NCBI RefSeq assembly: GCF_032586155.1
Contig: NZ_JAWHTC010000003.1
Coordinates: 310,001-374,000 of the forward strand
From: JAWHTC01 sp032586155
GTDB taxonomy: Bacteria; Pseudomonadota; Alphaproteobacteria; Rhodobacterales; Rhodobacteraceae
Reading direction: 5' to 3'
DNA: 64,000 bases
Made by a program: the position numbers and the translations under genes. The notes beneath the pieces were generated by a model that searched no databases, was not told the DNA's origin, and was given only the letters and a program-made list of their open reading frames with translations. Below, in pieces: positions 7,356-16,457 of the stretch. Numbering within the stretch: position 1 is the first letter of the stretch; each line of letters opens with the position of its first letter.

Positions 7356-8012
7356 ATGCGCGCTCTTCTCTCCGCCTTCGTTATCGGTGCCGCCGCTTTG
7401 ACGGGCACAACTGCCCTCGCGGCCAGCGATGCCGAAAAGGCCGGTAAACGGGTCTATATGACCAAGACATGCCTGGCCTGCCATGGCCGCAACGGGGCCA
7501 AGGCGATCATGTCCTACCCCAATCTGGCCGGGCAGAACGAAAAATACCTGGTGCAACAGCTCAAGCTGATCAAATCCGGCGAACGTGTCGGGTCTGTCGA
7601 TCCCGAGACCGGGCACCCCTATGTCAAGGGCATGGCCGACGTGATGCACATCCTGACCGAGGATGACATCAAGAACGTGTCGAAATACCTTGCCAAGTTG
7701 ACCCCGGCCGAGCCCGAGGTCTTGGAACCCGCACCGAGCGAAGAGATGCTGAAGGCGGGCGAGAAGGCTTACAAGAAACTCGGTTGCCGCTCTTGCCACG
7801 GCAAGGACGCCACCAAATCCAGCAACAAGCTTTATCCGATCATTGCCGGGCTCGACCGTGATTATCTGGCACGCCAGATGACGGACATGCGCGACAAGGT
7901 GCGCACAGGCGGCAAGGTGAAATTGATGTATGGCGTGATCAAACGCGCCAAGGACGAAGATATCGAGGCGATGGCGACTTGGCTGAGCCAGATCGACCGT
8001 ACGCCCGAATAG
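7356..8012 (+). CDS. Diheme cytochrome c (c4/c553 type), nos-associated
   Basis: A 218-residue periplasmic protein with signal peptide (cut near residue 22) and two class I cytochrome domains. Heme sites are CLACH at 39-43 and CRSCH at 144-148; each domain has a later Met (for example near GMADVM and KLMYG) that may be the sixth ligand. Clade II nos operons encode one or two c-type cytochromes thought to feed electrons to NosZ, and this position after nosZ fits. It may be the counterpart of NosC1 or NosC2; which one cannot be decided here. Confidence 0.87.
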   Translation: MRALLSAFVIGAAALTGTTALAASDAEKAGKRVYMTKTCLACHGRNGAKAIMSYPNLAGQNEKYLVQQLKLIKSGERVGSVDPETGHPYVKGMADVMHILTEDDIKNVSKYLAKLTPAEPEVLEPAPSEEMLKAGEKAYKKLGCRSCHGKDATKSSNKLYPIIAGLDRDYLARQMTDMRDKVRTGGKVKLMYGVIKRAKDEDIEAMATWLSQIDRTPE

Positions 8013-8042
8013 CAACCATAATACGAGAAAAGGAAGCGCAAG

Positions 8043-8765
8043 ATGAGAACCAAGGCATTGACCGCAATTCTGGCCGCGGGCCTGGCGTTTGGCGCACCGG
8101 CACTTGCCGATGAAACCCACACCCCGGCCGATGGTTGGAACAAGGGTGGGGAAGAGCAGGACGAAGCCCTGACCCTGACGCCTAATCTGGAAAACGGACT
8201 ATATGTTTACGAGGTTTGCTCGGCCTGTCACGGGCTCAATGGCTGGGGCCTGACCGATGGGACCTTCCCGCAGATCGCCGGGCAGCACGCCAAGGTGACG
8301 ATCAAGCAGCTCGCCGATATCCGGGCGCTGAACCGCGATAACCCGACGATGTACCCGTTTGCCAAGCCGCGCGAGATCGGCGGGTCACAATCGATCGCCG
8401 ACGTGGCGGCTTATATCGCGAAATTGCCGATGAATCCTGAGCCGGGGGTGGGTGATGGCACCGACCTTGAACTGGGCGCGCAGCTTTACGCGGACAATTG
8501 CGTCAAGTGTCACGGTGACACCGGAGAAGGGGCGGACGAAAAGTTCTATCCGAAAATCCAGGGCCAGCATTACAATTACCTTGTCCGGCAGTATAACTGG
8601 ATCAAGGAAGGCAAGCGCCGGAACGCCAACCCCGAGATGGTTGAACAGATCCAGCGCTTTACCGACAAAGACACCAAGGCCGTGCTGGACTATGTCAGCC
8701 GTCTGAAACCGCCAGCCGACAAGATCGGGGAACCCGGTTGGGTCAACCCTGACTTCGACTGGTAA
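8043..8765 (+). CDS. Diheme cytochrome c4-type protein, nos-associated
   Basis: A 240-residue exported cytochrome with signal peptide (cut after LADE-type site near residue 22). Heme motifs are CSACH at 59-63 and CVKCH at 153-157, each followed by the PQIAGQH/PKIQGQH stretch typical of cytochrome c4 and c553 proteins. It lies 30 bases after the first cytochrome, with AAAGGAAG as ribosome site. The pair probably form the electron relay from the NosG/NosH membrane module to NosZ. Confidence 0.87.
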   Translation: MRTKALTAILAAGLAFGAPALADETHTPADGWNKGGEEQDEALTLTPNLENGLYVYEVCSACHGLNGWGLTDGTFPQIAGQHAKVTIKQLADIRALNRDNPTMYPFAKPREIGGSQSIADVAAYIAKLPMNPEPGVGDGTDLELGAQLYADNCVKCHGDTGEGADEKFYPKIQGQHYNYLVRQYNWIKEGKRRNANPEMVEQIQRFTDKDTKAVLDYVSRLKPPADKIGEPGWVNPDFDW

Positions 8766-8774
8766 ACCCTGACC

Positions 8775-8821
8775 CTCTGTGTCGGGCGGCAAGACCTGTC
8801 GCCCGACCTCACCCCACAGAG
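8775..8821 (+). other. Two-part hairpin before the NosB-like gene
   Basis: Outer arms CTCTGTG (8775-8781) and CACAGAG (8815-8821) and inner arms TCGGGCG (8782-8788) and CGCCCGA (8800-8806) stack into one structure with a one-sided bulge. It fills the gap between the second cytochrome gene and the next start at 8832, and its 3' arm overlaps the likely ribosome site (AGAGAG). Confidence 0.55.
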
Positions 8822-8831
8822 AGTATTCGCC

Positions 8832-10013
8832 ATGAGCACCTCTACAATCGACCGCCGCGGTATCATTTACCGCGTTCTGACCCTTATCGCCGTTGCCCTG
8901 ATCGGCACCGCCTTTTTTCAGCCCGGCTGGTGGGTGTCGCTGACCGCGCCCAACTATCCCGAGTCGACCTTTCCGCAGGGGATTCGCATCCTGTTTCACA
9001 TGGATAGCGTGCAAAACGGCTGTTATATCCGCGACAGTGTCGAGGTGGTCGAGACCGAGGCGCTGGATTGCGTGCACGAGATGGACACGATTAACCACTA
9101 TGTGGGGATGTATCCGATTGCCTCGGGTGGCCCGGTGGAAAAGGCGTTCTCGCCCTTCCTCTTTACCATGCTGGCGGTGATGGCGCTGACCTTTGCGGCA
9201 CCGGGGCGGATCGTGCGGATGGTCGTCGCCGTCGGTGGGTTTGGCGGTATCGCCGTCTGGATGACCATGGCGATGTACACCGAAAACGGCATCCGCCTGC
9301 ATACGACCAATTATCTTGAGGGCATGGTTGTGTCGCTGGGACAGGATGCCGGGGAGACGGCGGTGAACCCGAACCTGCCGACCATTGTGCAGATGTTGCA
9401 GCAGTCACTTGCCGAGAGCGAGGCCGAAGAAGCCGAGGCAGTGGCGGAAAGCGGCGACAAAGCGGCGATGATCAAGACGCTGAAACGCGCCTATGAGCTG
9501 GACAACCGCAAGCTTCCACTGAAAGAGCAGGAGGATTGGAACGGGTCCGTGATGCAGGTGTTCAAGTGGCACTATGCAAAGTCGCTGAACCGCTGGTTCA
9601 ACGAGCCCGAGCGTAATGAGCCGCTGGTTCAGATGATGGATAATATCGCCCAGTTGCTGTATGCAGCAGTGATCGGCGTCATGGTTCTGTTAGTTCTGGT
9701 CGCCTGGTCAGTGCGCACGATCTTTCACTGGCTGCTGGTGCTGGGGCCAATGGCGCTGCCGGTCGGGTTCCTTGCGGAATATGCCGCGTGGCTGTGGTGG
9801 TATGGTCATACGCTGAACGAGATGGGGGCGTTTACGTTGAAACCCTTCATGCCGACGGTGTTTGGACAGGGCAAGGTGGCGCAGTTCGCGACCCACTCCT
9901 ATCCCGCCACCGGTTTCTTCCTTATGCTGGCCTCCTCGGCCCTTCTGCTTCTGGCGGCGCTGATCCGGCGCAAGCAGCTGCGTCTTGCAGGTGAAGACGC
10001 ACGGGGGATGTAA
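8832..10013 (+). CDS. NosB-like polytopic membrane protein
   Basis: A 393-residue protein: one transmembrane helix near residues 15-32, a periplasmic part with WWVSLTAPNYPE and INHYVGMYPI, a few helices near 105-145, a long soluble part with an acidic stretch (about 190-205), then three or four C-terminal helices. The INHYVGM and APNYP pieces recur in membrane proteins of atypical nos operons, where NosB lies just after nosZ. NosB is needed for N2O respiration, but its reaction is unknown. This protein is longer than the usual NosB, and it comes after the cytochromes rather than directly after nosZ. nosD follows 3 bases on. Confidence 0.65.
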   Translation: MSTSTIDRRGIIYRVLTLIAVALIGTAFFQPGWWVSLTAPNYPESTFPQGIRILFHMDSVQNGCYIRDSVEVVETEALDCVHEMDTINHYVGMYPIASGGPVEKAFSPFLFTMLAVMALTFAAPGRIVRMVVAVGGFGGIAVWMTMAMYTENGIRLHTTNYLEGMVVSLGQDAGETAVNPNLPTIVQMLQQSLAESEAEEAEAVAESGDKAAMIKTLKRAYELDNRKLPLKEQEDWNGSVMQVFKWHYAKSLNRWFNEPERNEPLVQMMDNIAQLLYAAVIGVMVLLVLVAWSVRTIFHWLLVLGPMALPVGFLAEYAAWLWWYGHTLNEMGAFTLKPFMPTVFGQGKVAQFATHSYPATGFFLMLASSALLLLAALIRRKQLRLAGEDARGM

Positions 10014-10016
10014 GCC

Positions 10017-11288
10017 ATGCGCTGCGCTCTGAATGTGATCATCGGCCTGGTTTGGGGGCTGGCATTGGCCACCCCCGGGCTCGCCGGAGCCTTGCAGGAC
10101 ATGATCAACGCGGCCGAAGACGGCGCCGAGATCGTGCCGCCGGCAGGGGTTTATTCCGAGCAGATCGTGGTTGATCGACCTGTCGTGATCGACGGGCGCA
10201 ATGGCGTGGTGATCGACGGGGTCGGGCAGGGCACGGTTGTGACCCTGTCGGCCACGGGCGCCACGTTGAAAAACCTGGAAATTCGCAATTCGGGCAGGCT
10301 GCACAACAAGGTTGATGCCGGCATGCGCATCGAGGGCAGTTTCAATGTCGTGCGCGACGTGGAAATCCACAACTCGCTTTTCGGCATCGACATGACTCAG
10401 GCCTCGAACAACGTGTTGCGTCGGGTCTATATCAGTTCAAAGGATCTGCCGCTTGAAATGCGCGGCGATTCGATTCGCATTTGGTACTCTGACAACAACA
10501 AGCTTGAAGACCTGACGGTCGAAGACGCCCGCGATATCGTCATCTGGTATTCACAGGGGGTTGAAATACGCGACAGCACCATCCGCCGTGGACGCTATGG
10601 TATCCATTTCATGTACGCCCATGACAATCTGGTGGAAGACAACGAGATCAGTGATTGCGTGGTTGGCGTGTTCATGATGTACGCCAATGATACCACGGTG
10701 CAGAACAACGAAATTCTGCGCTCGTGGGGGGCGTCGGGCGTGGGCGTCGGATTCAAGGAAACGTCAGGCGCGAAAATCCTGGGCAACAAGATCATCGGCA
10801 ATGCCAGCGGTGTCTACCTCGATCCGTCGCCGTGGGACCCTGACAAGACCAACCTGTTTGAGGGCAACACCATTGCCTATAACGGCATTGGCATTGAGTT
10901 CCACACCGAGTGGAAGGGCAACCATTTCCGCAACAACAGTTTTGCTTCGAACTTTACCCAGATCAGCGTGCGTGGTCGCGGCACCGCAATGAAGGAAAGC
11001 TGGGAGGGCAATTTCTGGGACGACTATGCCGGGTTCGACAAAAACGATGACGGGCAGGGCGACGTGCCCTACGAGATCTACAACTATGCTGACCGGATCT
11101 GGATGGAGGTGCCGCATGCCTCGTTCTTCCGCGGCGGATTGGCGCTGGCGGCGCTGGATTTCGTTGAACGGCTGGCGCCTTTTTCCGAGCCCAAGCTTCT
11201 GGTGCGCGAGCAGTCCTCACTGATGCAGCGGCCTGAACGGGTGGTTGAGAAGGAGAAACCGAAATCGGCTTTGGAGATGCTGCAATGA
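10017..11288 (+). CDS. nosD: NosD, periplasmic beta-helix protein for CuZ maturation
   Basis: A 423-residue exported protein with an N-terminal signal peptide and a right-handed parallel beta-helix built of NosD/CASH repeats, seen as regularly spaced N/I/G turns (for example HDNLVEDNEISDCVVGVF and ANDTTVQNNEIL). NosD works with the NosF/NosY ABC transporter to supply sulfur or copper for the CuZ centre of NosZ. It overlaps nosG by 4 bases. Length and architecture are normal for the family. Confidence 0.93.
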   Translation: MRCALNVIIGLVWGLALATPGLAGALQDMINAAEDGAEIVPPAGVYSEQIVVDRPVVIDGRNGVVIDGVGQGTVVTLSATGATLKNLEIRNSGRLHNKVDAGMRIEGSFNVVRDVEIHNSLFGIDMTQASNNVLRRVYISSKDLPLEMRGDSIRIWYSDNNKLEDLTVEDARDIVIWYSQGVEIRDSTIRRGRYGIHFMYAHDNLVEDNEISDCVVGVFMMYANDTTVQNNEILRSWGASGVGVGFKETSGAKILGNKIIGNASGVYLDPSPWDPDKTNLFEGNTIAYNGIGIEFHTEWKGNHFRNNSFASNFTQISVRGRGTAMKESWEGNFWDDYAGFDKNDDGQGDVPYEIYNYADRIWMEVPHASFFRGGLALAALDFVERLAPFSEPKLLVREQSSLMQRPERVVEKEKPKSALEMLQ

Positions 11289-12064
11289 GCGAGCAAGCAC
11301 CAGACAAACCGAAGAAAAAACGCCTGACCCGGCGCGAGCTGGAACGCCGCCGCATCCTTGTGCGTTCGATCGCAGCAGGAGCGGTGGCCGTGGGGGCAAG
11401 CCTTGTGGGCTGGTACCCGGTTGGCGCGCGTGTCTTTGACCGGCTGCGCCCGCCTGGCGCCATTCCCGAGGATGAGTTCTTGGCTGCATGTATTAAATGC
11501 GGCCAATGCGTCCAGGTCTGCCCGGTCGAGGCCATTGTGCTGGGCGATGGTGACGAAGGTTACGGCCTCGGCGTGCCCTACATCGACGCCCGCAAGCAGG
11601 CCTGTGACTTCTCATGCGATGCCACGCAATGCGTGCTGGCCTGCCCGACCGGAGCGCTAAGCCACGACATATCCAAGAAGGAAGAGGTCGATATCGGTTT
11701 TGCTCGCTTGTCGCGGCCCGACAGCTGCCTGGCGATGAAGGGGCTTGGCTTTACCGGCCAAGTGCAGGGGCCCGATTTCGAAGGCCTGTTGCGGTACGAA
11801 GAAATCGATCGCTGGACCCCGATCCCGGTGCGCGACCATCCTTATGACTTGGAGCTTTGCGACCTTTGCGTGCGCGAATGCCCGATCGAAAACGCCATCT
11901 CGCTGGAACCAATGAGCGACGATCCTGACGAGACCCGATTCATGCCGGTGGTACATGACGCCTGTGTCGGCTGTGGCACCTGCGAAATGATGTGTCCGAC
12001 CGCGCCGGCCTCGATCGTGATCGATACCGAACTGGCCCTCAAACGTCAGGAGGGTGAGGCATGA
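11285..12064 (+). CDS. nosG: NosG, NapG-like multi-[4Fe-4S] ferredoxin
   Basis: A 259-residue protein with a membrane or export segment near residues 24-45, preceded by many Arg/Lys. Cysteine groups: C69/C72/C75/C79, C107/C111/C116/C120, C192/C195/C199 and C227/C230/C233/C237, matching the four-cluster NapG/MauM family. In atypical nos systems NosG and NosH are thought to pass electrons from menaquinol to the periplasmic cytochromes. The stop overlaps nosH by 4 bases. Confidence 0.9.
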   Translation: MSEQAPDKPKKKRLTRRELERRRILVRSIAAGAVAVGASLVGWYPVGARVFDRLRPPGAIPEDEFLAACIKCGQCVQVCPVEAIVLGDGDEGYGLGVPYIDARKQACDFSCDATQCVLACPTGALSHDISKKEEVDIGFARLSRPDSCLAMKGLGFTGQVQGPDFEGLLRYEEIDRWTPIPVRDHPYDLELCDLCVRECPIENAISLEPMSDDPDETRFMPVVHDACVGCGTCEMMCPTAPASIVIDTELALKRQEGEA

Positions 12065-13044
12065 GTTTCAAATGGTACCTTCACAAGCAGGCGATGATGT
12101 TTGGCGCCGCACCGCGTCGACCTTCCAATGAGGAAGAAACCGACGCTGCGCGCGAGTTGAAGAAGCATCAGAAGACACCGGAAGAGACCCAGATCCGCAA
12201 GGAGAAGATCGCCCACGAGCTGGAATATCCCGTGGTGAACCGCAAGTGGAAATATGCCCGCTGGTTGTCGATCATGATCATCAACGCGATGTTCATCGTG
12301 TCGTTTTCCTGGGATGTGCAGCTTGTAGAAGGCGCGATGACGGCGTCGCGATTCCTTGGCTTCCACATGGCCGATCCGACAGCGGCGTTGCAGGTGACGC
12401 TGGCATACAAGGATCTGATGCTGAACCTGCTGATTGGCACCGTGACGGTGATCATCGTCTGGTGGTTCTTTGGCGGACGGGCGTTTTGCTCCTGGGCCTG
12501 CCCCTATCACCTGTTGGCGGAATGGGCCGAAAGCATCCACCTGGCGCTGGCCAAACGCGGCTGGGTCAAGGACCATCCGTTCCATCGCGGCATGCGCGTG
12601 GTGCTGTGGGTGCTGTTCATGGCGCTGGCCTACCTGACCAGCTACACTGTGTTCGAATATATCAACCCGGTGGGCATCGTCAGCCGCGCACTGATCTATG
12701 GCCCGACACTGGCCTTGATGTGGGTTGCTTTCCTGCTGTCGTTCGAAATCTTTTTCAGCCGCCGCTTCTGGTGCCGCTATGCCTGCCCGATGGGCTTGAC
12801 CTATGGTGTTCTGGGCACCGCCGCGCCGGTTCAGATCAAGTACGAGCTGGACAAATGTGTTCACGAAGGCGAGTGCCGAACCGTGTGTCTGGTTCCGCAT
12901 GTTCTCGACATCACGAAAATGGGCTATGCTCAGGACGCCGAGGAATACATCGCGCCCGATTGCACCCGTTGCGGATTGTGCGTCGATGCCTGCCCGCAGG
13001 GCGCGCTCAGCTTCTCGCTGCGCGGGCTGGACAAGATGATTTGA
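12061..13044 (+). CDS. nosH: NosH, NapH-like membrane iron-sulfur protein
   Basis: A 327-residue membrane protein with about four helices. Two cytoplasmic CxxxCP motifs, CSWACP and CRYACP, are the NapH/NosR hallmark. Two [4Fe-4S] sites follow at the C-terminus (CVHEGECRTVC and CTRCGLCVDACP). NapH proteins oxidise menaquinol or ubiquinol together with NapG; NosH is the counterpart for N2O respiration and partly replaces NosR. An 80-residue charged N-terminal part before the first helix is longer than I would expect for NapH. Confidence 0.9.
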   Translation: MSFKWYLHKQAMMFGAAPRRPSNEEETDAARELKKHQKTPEETQIRKEKIAHELEYPVVNRKWKYARWLSIMIINAMFIVSFSWDVQLVEGAMTASRFLGFHMADPTAALQVTLAYKDLMLNLLIGTVTVIIVWWFFGGRAFCSWACPYHLLAEWAESIHLALAKRGWVKDHPFHRGMRVVLWVLFMALAYLTSYTVFEYINPVGIVSRALIYGPTLALMWVAFLLSFEIFFSRRFWCRYACPMGLTYGVLGTAAPVQIKYELDKCVHEGECRTVCLVPHVLDITKMGYAQDAEEYIAPDCTRCGLCVDACPQGALSFSLRGLDKMI

Positions 13045-13058
13045 GAAGGGCGAACTGA

Positions 13059-13916
13059 ATGGGCATGATCCGTATAGACAGCCTGACCAAGCGGTTCGAA
13101 CGCCGCGCGGTTCTGGACGAATTGACGCTGGCCATCGACGCCGGCGACCGGATCGCCTTGATTGGGTCAAACGGTGCGGGCAAGACGACGTTATTCCGCT
13201 GTCTGCTGGGGCACTATCGTTACACTGGCGAGGTCGGGTTCGGTGATGCAGGGGCCAAGCGGCGCGATATGGACTTCCTGTCGCGGGTCGCCTTCGTGCC
13301 GCAATTGCCGCCGCCGCTCAGGATGCCTGTGGGCGAGTTGATCAGCTTTGCCGCCAAGGGGGCCGGGGCCGACCGTGACCGGATGCAGGACATTGCCGAC
13401 AAGATCGGCATCGATTTGAACGAGATCAGAAACCGCCCGTTCTATCGCCTGTCGGGCGGGCAGAAGCAGAAGGTTCTGGTGACCGTGGCCCTGGCGCGCG
13501 AGGCGGATCTGTTCATTTTTGACGAACCTGCTGCCAACCTCGATCCGGCGGCCCGCGCCGTTTTCATCGATCTTCTGGCCGCGCGCAAGGACGCCTCGAT
13601 GCTGATCGCCTCGCACCGGCTGGAAGAGGTCGCGCCACTGGTGAACCGGGTGATCGAGCTGGACCGGGGCAAGGTTGTTCTGGATGACAGCGTGGTTGAC
13701 CGGCTGAAGGCGGGCCATTTCCGCGACTGCCGTATCGGCATTTCCGAGCCGCATCCTACCTTTGCCGCTGCGCTGTCAGATTGGGGATTTGCCGACGAGG
13801 GCGGGGTTCTTTTCGCCGGCCGGGTGCCGGCAGGGGATACGCTGCGGTTTCTAGGCCTGCTCAGCCGTTATGCCAGCCTTATTGACCGATTGTCCCTGGA
13901 AACGGGAGAAACCTGA
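13059..13916 (+). CDS. nosF: NosF, ABC transporter ATPase
   Basis: A 285-residue ATPase. Walker A is GSNGAGKTT at residues 36-44, the signature is LSGGQKQK, Walker B is LFIFDEP, and the switch His is in IASHRLEE. With the permease NosY and periplasmic NosD it forms the ABC system for CuZ assembly. Its last base is the first base of the nosL ATG (TGATG), so the two are coupled. Confidence 0.92.
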   Translation: MGMIRIDSLTKRFERRAVLDELTLAIDAGDRIALIGSNGAGKTTLFRCLLGHYRYTGEVGFGDAGAKRRDMDFLSRVAFVPQLPPPLRMPVGELISFAAKGAGADRDRMQDIADKIGIDLNEIRNRPFYRLSGGQKQKVLVTVALAREADLFIFDEPAANLDPAARAVFIDLLAARKDASMLIASHRLEEVAPLVNRVIELDRGKVVLDDSVVDRLKAGHFRDCRIGISEPHPTFAAALSDWGFADEGGVLFAGRVPAGDTLRFLGLLSRYASLIDRLSLETGET

Positions 13917-14410
13917 TGTGCCGTTGCAAGCATAATCATTCCCGTCGCACCGTGTTGGCGATGCTTGTGGCTACCCCTGTGGTCAGCGCCTGCAAACCCC
14001 AGACGGAAGGGCCCGAGCCGATCCGATGGGGCCGCGAGACCTGCGAGATCTGTGGCATGATCATTTCCGACGCGCGCTACGGTGCCGAGGTCCGCGGTGG
14101 CCCGGACAAGCGCCTGGCGAAATTCGACGATATCGGCGATGCGCTGCACTGGCTGCGCCTGCAGGAGTGGAAGAACGAGCCGGACGTGGAAATCTGGGTT
14201 ATGGACTCCAACAACGGCAAGGATTGGCTTGACGCGCGCGCGGCATTCTATCATCCCGATACGATAAGCCCGATGGATTACGGCTACGCGGCCGTGCCCA
14301 TGCGCGAACCGGGCACCGTCAGTTTCGAGACGATGCAAACCGCCGTGATCCTTATGGGCCTGTCGCACCGGTGTCTGCCGGTTGATGATGAGGTCGAGGA
14401 GAACAGCTAA
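13916..14410 (+). CDS. nosL: NosL, copper-binding lipoprotein
   Basis: A 164-residue lipoprotein with a signal peptide and a lipobox ending at Cys26 (VVSAC). The NosL copper site CEICGM lies at residues 43-48, followed by the conserved ARY and KFDDIGD stretches. NosL gives Cu(I) to the NosDFY/NosZ maturation pathway. The signal starts oddly with MCRCKHNH, a cluster of Cys and His before the hydrophobic core. Here nosL comes between nosF and nosY, not after nosY. Confidence 0.92.
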   Translation: MCRCKHNHSRRTVLAMLVATPVVSACKPQTEGPEPIRWGRETCEICGMIISDARYGAEVRGGPDKRLAKFDDIGDALHWLRLQEWKNEPDVEIWVMDSNNGKDWLDARAAFYHPDTISPMDYGYAAVPMREPGTVSFETMQTAVILMGLSHRCLPVDDEVEENS

Positions 14411-14413
14411 CCC

Positions 14414-15256
14414 ATGAGTGATCTTGCCCGTGCCGGATTCGGCCTGATGTTGCGGCTTGAACTGGCGGAAAGCCTGCGTTCGCGCTGGTTTCACTTCTAT
14501 TCGGTGGTTTTGGTCGGACTGATGCTGCTGCTGATCCTGACCGGCGTGTCAGAAAGCAGGGTGCTGGGCTTTACCGGCCTGTCGCGCCTGCTGGTCACCT
14601 ATATCCAGATCGCCATGGCGGTGCTGCCGTTGTTCATCATCGTGGCCACGGCCCGGTCGATGGTAGGCGATCGCGAGGCCGGGAACCTGGAATACATGCT
14701 GGCCTTTCCGATTTCACTCGGCACCTGGTTTTGGGGGCGGTTCCTGGCGCGGTTGATCCTGATCCTGCTGCCGGTGCTGGTGGCATTGGCGATTGCTGCG
14801 GTGTTCGGGGTGATGAAGGGGCACGAGATCCCTTGGCGCCACGTGGGGCTCTATTCCGGGCTGACGGCGGCGCTGGCGACCTGTTTTCTCGGGCTTGGTT
14901 TCTTCCTTTCGGCAATCAGCCGCTCGACCGAGGTGGCGCTGGGGGCGAGCCTGATGATCTGGCTTCTCCTGGTGGCGCTTTTGGACCTGTTGCTCTTGTC
15001 GGTTTTGATCCGGGCACAGTTCGTTCCAGAATTTGTTATCGGTATTGCGCTGGCCAATCCGTTGCAAAGCTTCCGCACGGCTTCGATGATCCTGTTCGAT
15101 CCGCAGCTGATCCTGCTGGGGCCGGCCAGCTATGTGATCTTGGATAATTTCGGAGCGACGGGTTATGTACTCTGGGCACTGAGCTATCCAACCGCCCTGG
15201 GGCTTGGCTTTGCCGCGCTGGGGTTCTGGTGGTTCCGAAAGTCTGATCTGGTCTAG
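14414..15256 (+). CDS. nosY: NosY, ABC transporter permease
   Basis: A 280-residue membrane protein with six predicted helices and the ABC-2 permease/NosY motif VATARSMVGDREAGNLEYMLAFP (the GDRExG element between helices). It begins 4 bases after nosL and ends the nos operon. Partner of NosF and NosD. No NosX/ApbE flavinyltransferase gene follows, which matches a system without NosR. Confidence 0.9.
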   Translation: MSDLARAGFGLMLRLELAESLRSRWFHFYSVVLVGLMLLLILTGVSESRVLGFTGLSRLLVTYIQIAMAVLPLFIIVATARSMVGDREAGNLEYMLAFPISLGTWFWGRFLARLILILLPVLVALAIAAVFGVMKGHEIPWRHVGLYSGLTAALATCFLGLGFFLSAISRSTEVALGASLMIWLLLVALLDLLLLSVLIRAQFVPEFVIGIALANPLQSFRTASMILFDPQLILLGPASYVILDNFGATGYVLWALSYPTALGLGFAALGFWWFRKSDLV

Positions 15257-15410
15257 GGGTCTCGGTCTTGATTGGGACCGAAGTGATACCGGCAGGTCGA
15301 GTGCAACGGCGCGCAAGTGCCCAAACTGCCTGCAGGGCTGGTGATCGCACGGCGGCCTAATAGCTTGGATTCCGCACAGGCTTTGCGTGTCCAATGTCCG
15401 CTCAAAGCCG

Positions 15411-16385
15411 TCACTCCACCAGAACAAAACTCTCTTTCAACCATGGTATGTCCCTATGCGCCTGGGTAATGGCGTGGCTGGCAATCAGAGCGCGCAGCTT
15501 CTTTTCCACCAGCTCCAGCACCGAGCGCGAGCAATCGGGCGTCGACACGATCGCCAGTGTTCGTGCAAAACTCTTGCCCGGAAACCGGTGCATGCGAACC
15601 CGGTCATGAAACTGCCGTGCGCGCGAAAACAGCAGGGGCGTGGTAATGGTCCAGCCCGCGCCTGCGGCCACCATCGCCATTAGGGTTTGATTGCTGGAAC
15701 ATTCGAACCGGTGCGGCGCAGACACTCCAAGGCGCCGCAATTGCGATTCGATCTGTCGGGCGATGATCTGGTTCCCGGCAAAACGCAGGAAGGGCAGTTT
15801 GGTGCGGCCTTCGACCACGTCTGACAGCGATTGCTCGTTCATGCGCGGCAGCACCACGACAAAGGGGTCACGCAACAGCGGGCGGTCCTGCAGGTCGCGC
15901 AGCCGCTCCGGCGGGCTGGTGGTCACGCCAAGGTCCAGTTGCCGGTCGCGCAGCATGTCGATGATGGTGTGACTGGTATCGGTATGAAACAGGAAGTTAC
16001 AGCGAGGCATCGCCTCGGCCAGGTAGACGGCCAGTTCCGGGACGATGTCAGTGGTAAAATCCTCAATCGTCGCCAGGCGCAGGTGGCTGGCCTCGCTGAT
16101 ATTGCCCGCCGTGGCTTCGGCCTTTGCCTTGCGGATGGATTGCAGCGCGTCGTCGATATTGCGCAGAAAGACCCGGCCCTTGGGGGTCAGCACCATCGGG
16201 CGGCGGGCATGGTTGAACAGCTCAATGCCAAGGTGGTTTTCAAGGTTGCGCAGGTGGTGCGACACGGTGCTGACCGACAAGCCGGTTTCCTGTGCCACCG
16301 CTTGGAGCGATCCCTTACGGGCGCAGATCTGGAACAGCTCCAGCCCTTTTAGGCTGAGATCCTTGCGCGCGGTTGGATTAGGCAT
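15411..16385 (-). CDS. LysR-family transcriptional regulator
   Basis: A 324-residue regulator with an N-terminal winged helix-turn-helix (AQETGLSVSTVSHHLRNLENHLGIELFNH) and a LysR substrate domain. The start at 16385 has GAGGT 6 bases upstream; an in-frame ATG further up lacks a ribosome site. It is the last gene in a minus-strand group after the GMC dehydrogenase, FAH-family and hydratase genes, 73 bases behind the hydratase, so it probably controls that operon. The effector cannot be read from the sequence. Confidence 0.85.
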   Translation of the reverse strand: MPNPTARKDLSLKGLELFQICARKGSLQAVAQETGLSVSTVSHHLRNLENHLGIELFNHARRPMVLTPKGRVFLRNIDDALQSIRKAKAEATAGNISEASHLRLATIEDFTTDIVPELAVYLAEAMPRCNFLFHTDTSHTIIDMLRDRQLDLGVTTSPPERLRDLQDRPLLRDPFVVVLPRMNEQSLSDVVEGRTKLPFLRFAGNQIIARQIESQLRRLGVSAPHRFECSSNQTLMAMVAAGAGWTITTPLLFSRARQFHDRVRMHRFPGKSFARTLAIVSTPDCSRSVLELVEKKLRALIASHAITQAHRDIPWLKESFVLVE

Positions 16386-16457
16386 GGGGCACCTCAGATA
16401 GATCGCTTGCTGCGACCTTATCAAAATAGGTTTCCCAAGAAATCGAAAAGATGCGGC

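Noticed and set aside
15262..15281. TCGGTC/GACCGA stem after nosY as a terminator
   Set aside because: Only six pairs and no T tract; too weak to list.
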